Shown: piece after piece, positions 21,307-21,328 of the stretch
How positions within the stretch are numbered: the first letter of the stretch is position 1
Layout: the number at the start of each line of letters is the position of its first letter
Assembly: GCA_947572405.1 (NCBI GenBank)
Contig: CANPBV010000013.1
Location: 1 to 21,328 of the forward strand
Length of the DNA: 21,328 bases
Direction of reading: 5' to 3'
From: an uncultured Mycoplasmatota bacterium
GTDB lineage: Bacteria > Bacillota_I > Bacilli_A > RF39 > UBA660
The notes under the pieces: generated by a model
Told to the model about the DNA's origin: nothing
Database searches by the model: none
What the model saw: only the letters and a program-made list of their open reading frames with translations
Translations under genes and position numbers: made by a program

Positions 21307-21328
21307 CCTAACTATCAAAAATAACCCA

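Noticed and set aside
1..21328. tRNA or rRNA genes, CRISPR arrays, insertion sequences, attachment sites
   Set aside because: None was seen on reading both strands: no cloverleaf with a T-loop motif, no spaced direct repeats, no transposase and no terminal repeats. A covariance search could still find a small RNA missed by eye.

Overview
The window is a stretch of AT-rich (low-GC) Firmicutes-type chromosome built around two classic translation/transcription clusters: secE-nusG-rplK-rplA-rplJ-rplL-rsmC-rpoB-rpoC and rpsL-rpsG-fusA-tuf. Protein signatures, the Shine-Dalgarno sequences (AGGAGG type), the L10-type leader and the cell-wall genes (M23 peptidase, FemAB transferase) point to an uncultured or poorly described Bacilli/Erysipelotrichia-like lineage. 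TGA is a real stop (rsmC ends with it) and Trp is TGG, so the standard code applies and this is not a code-4 mollicute. RpoB does carry Asn at the rifampicin-pocket position typical of Mollicutes, so a relative of that branch is plausible; this is inference.

Layout. 1-601: 3' part of an M23 peptidoglycan hydrolase, then a terminator. 602-1007: a decayed small membrane-protein gene and the secE promoter. 1008-12137: the secE to rpoC cluster, with internal promoters in front of rplK, rplJ and rpoB, two look-alike RNA elements matching the form of L1-binding sites in front of rplK and rplA, an L10-type leader with an attenuator, and a hairpin between rplL and rsmC. 12138-14520: an accessory insert between rpoC and rpsL holding an NrtR-like regulator with a degenerate Nudix box, an orphan prepilin-like protein and a broken ORF6N-domain gene. 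14545-18979: the str operon with its own promoter, a UUCG-capped leader hairpin and a strong terminator. 18993-21328: an HD-domain phosphohydrolase, then a convergent FemAB-family gene on the minus strand sharing a bidirectional terminator.

The genes supply the protein-export core (SecE), transcription elongation (NusG, RpoB, RpoC), the ribosomal L1/L7-L12 stalks and decoding centre (S12, S7), and the elongation GTPases. The regulatory layer is the most interesting part. Nearly every predicted promoter has a TTGACA-like -35 with a TGn extended -10, often placed in the last codons of the preceding gene, and six predicted transcripts begin with a hairpin at or just after +1. No clearly new defence or biosynthetic system is present. 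The observations I rate highest are the paired L1-like leaders with compensatory changes, the 5'-terminal hairpins, RpoB Asn at E. coli position 526, and S12 Ile in place of a near-invariant Pro.
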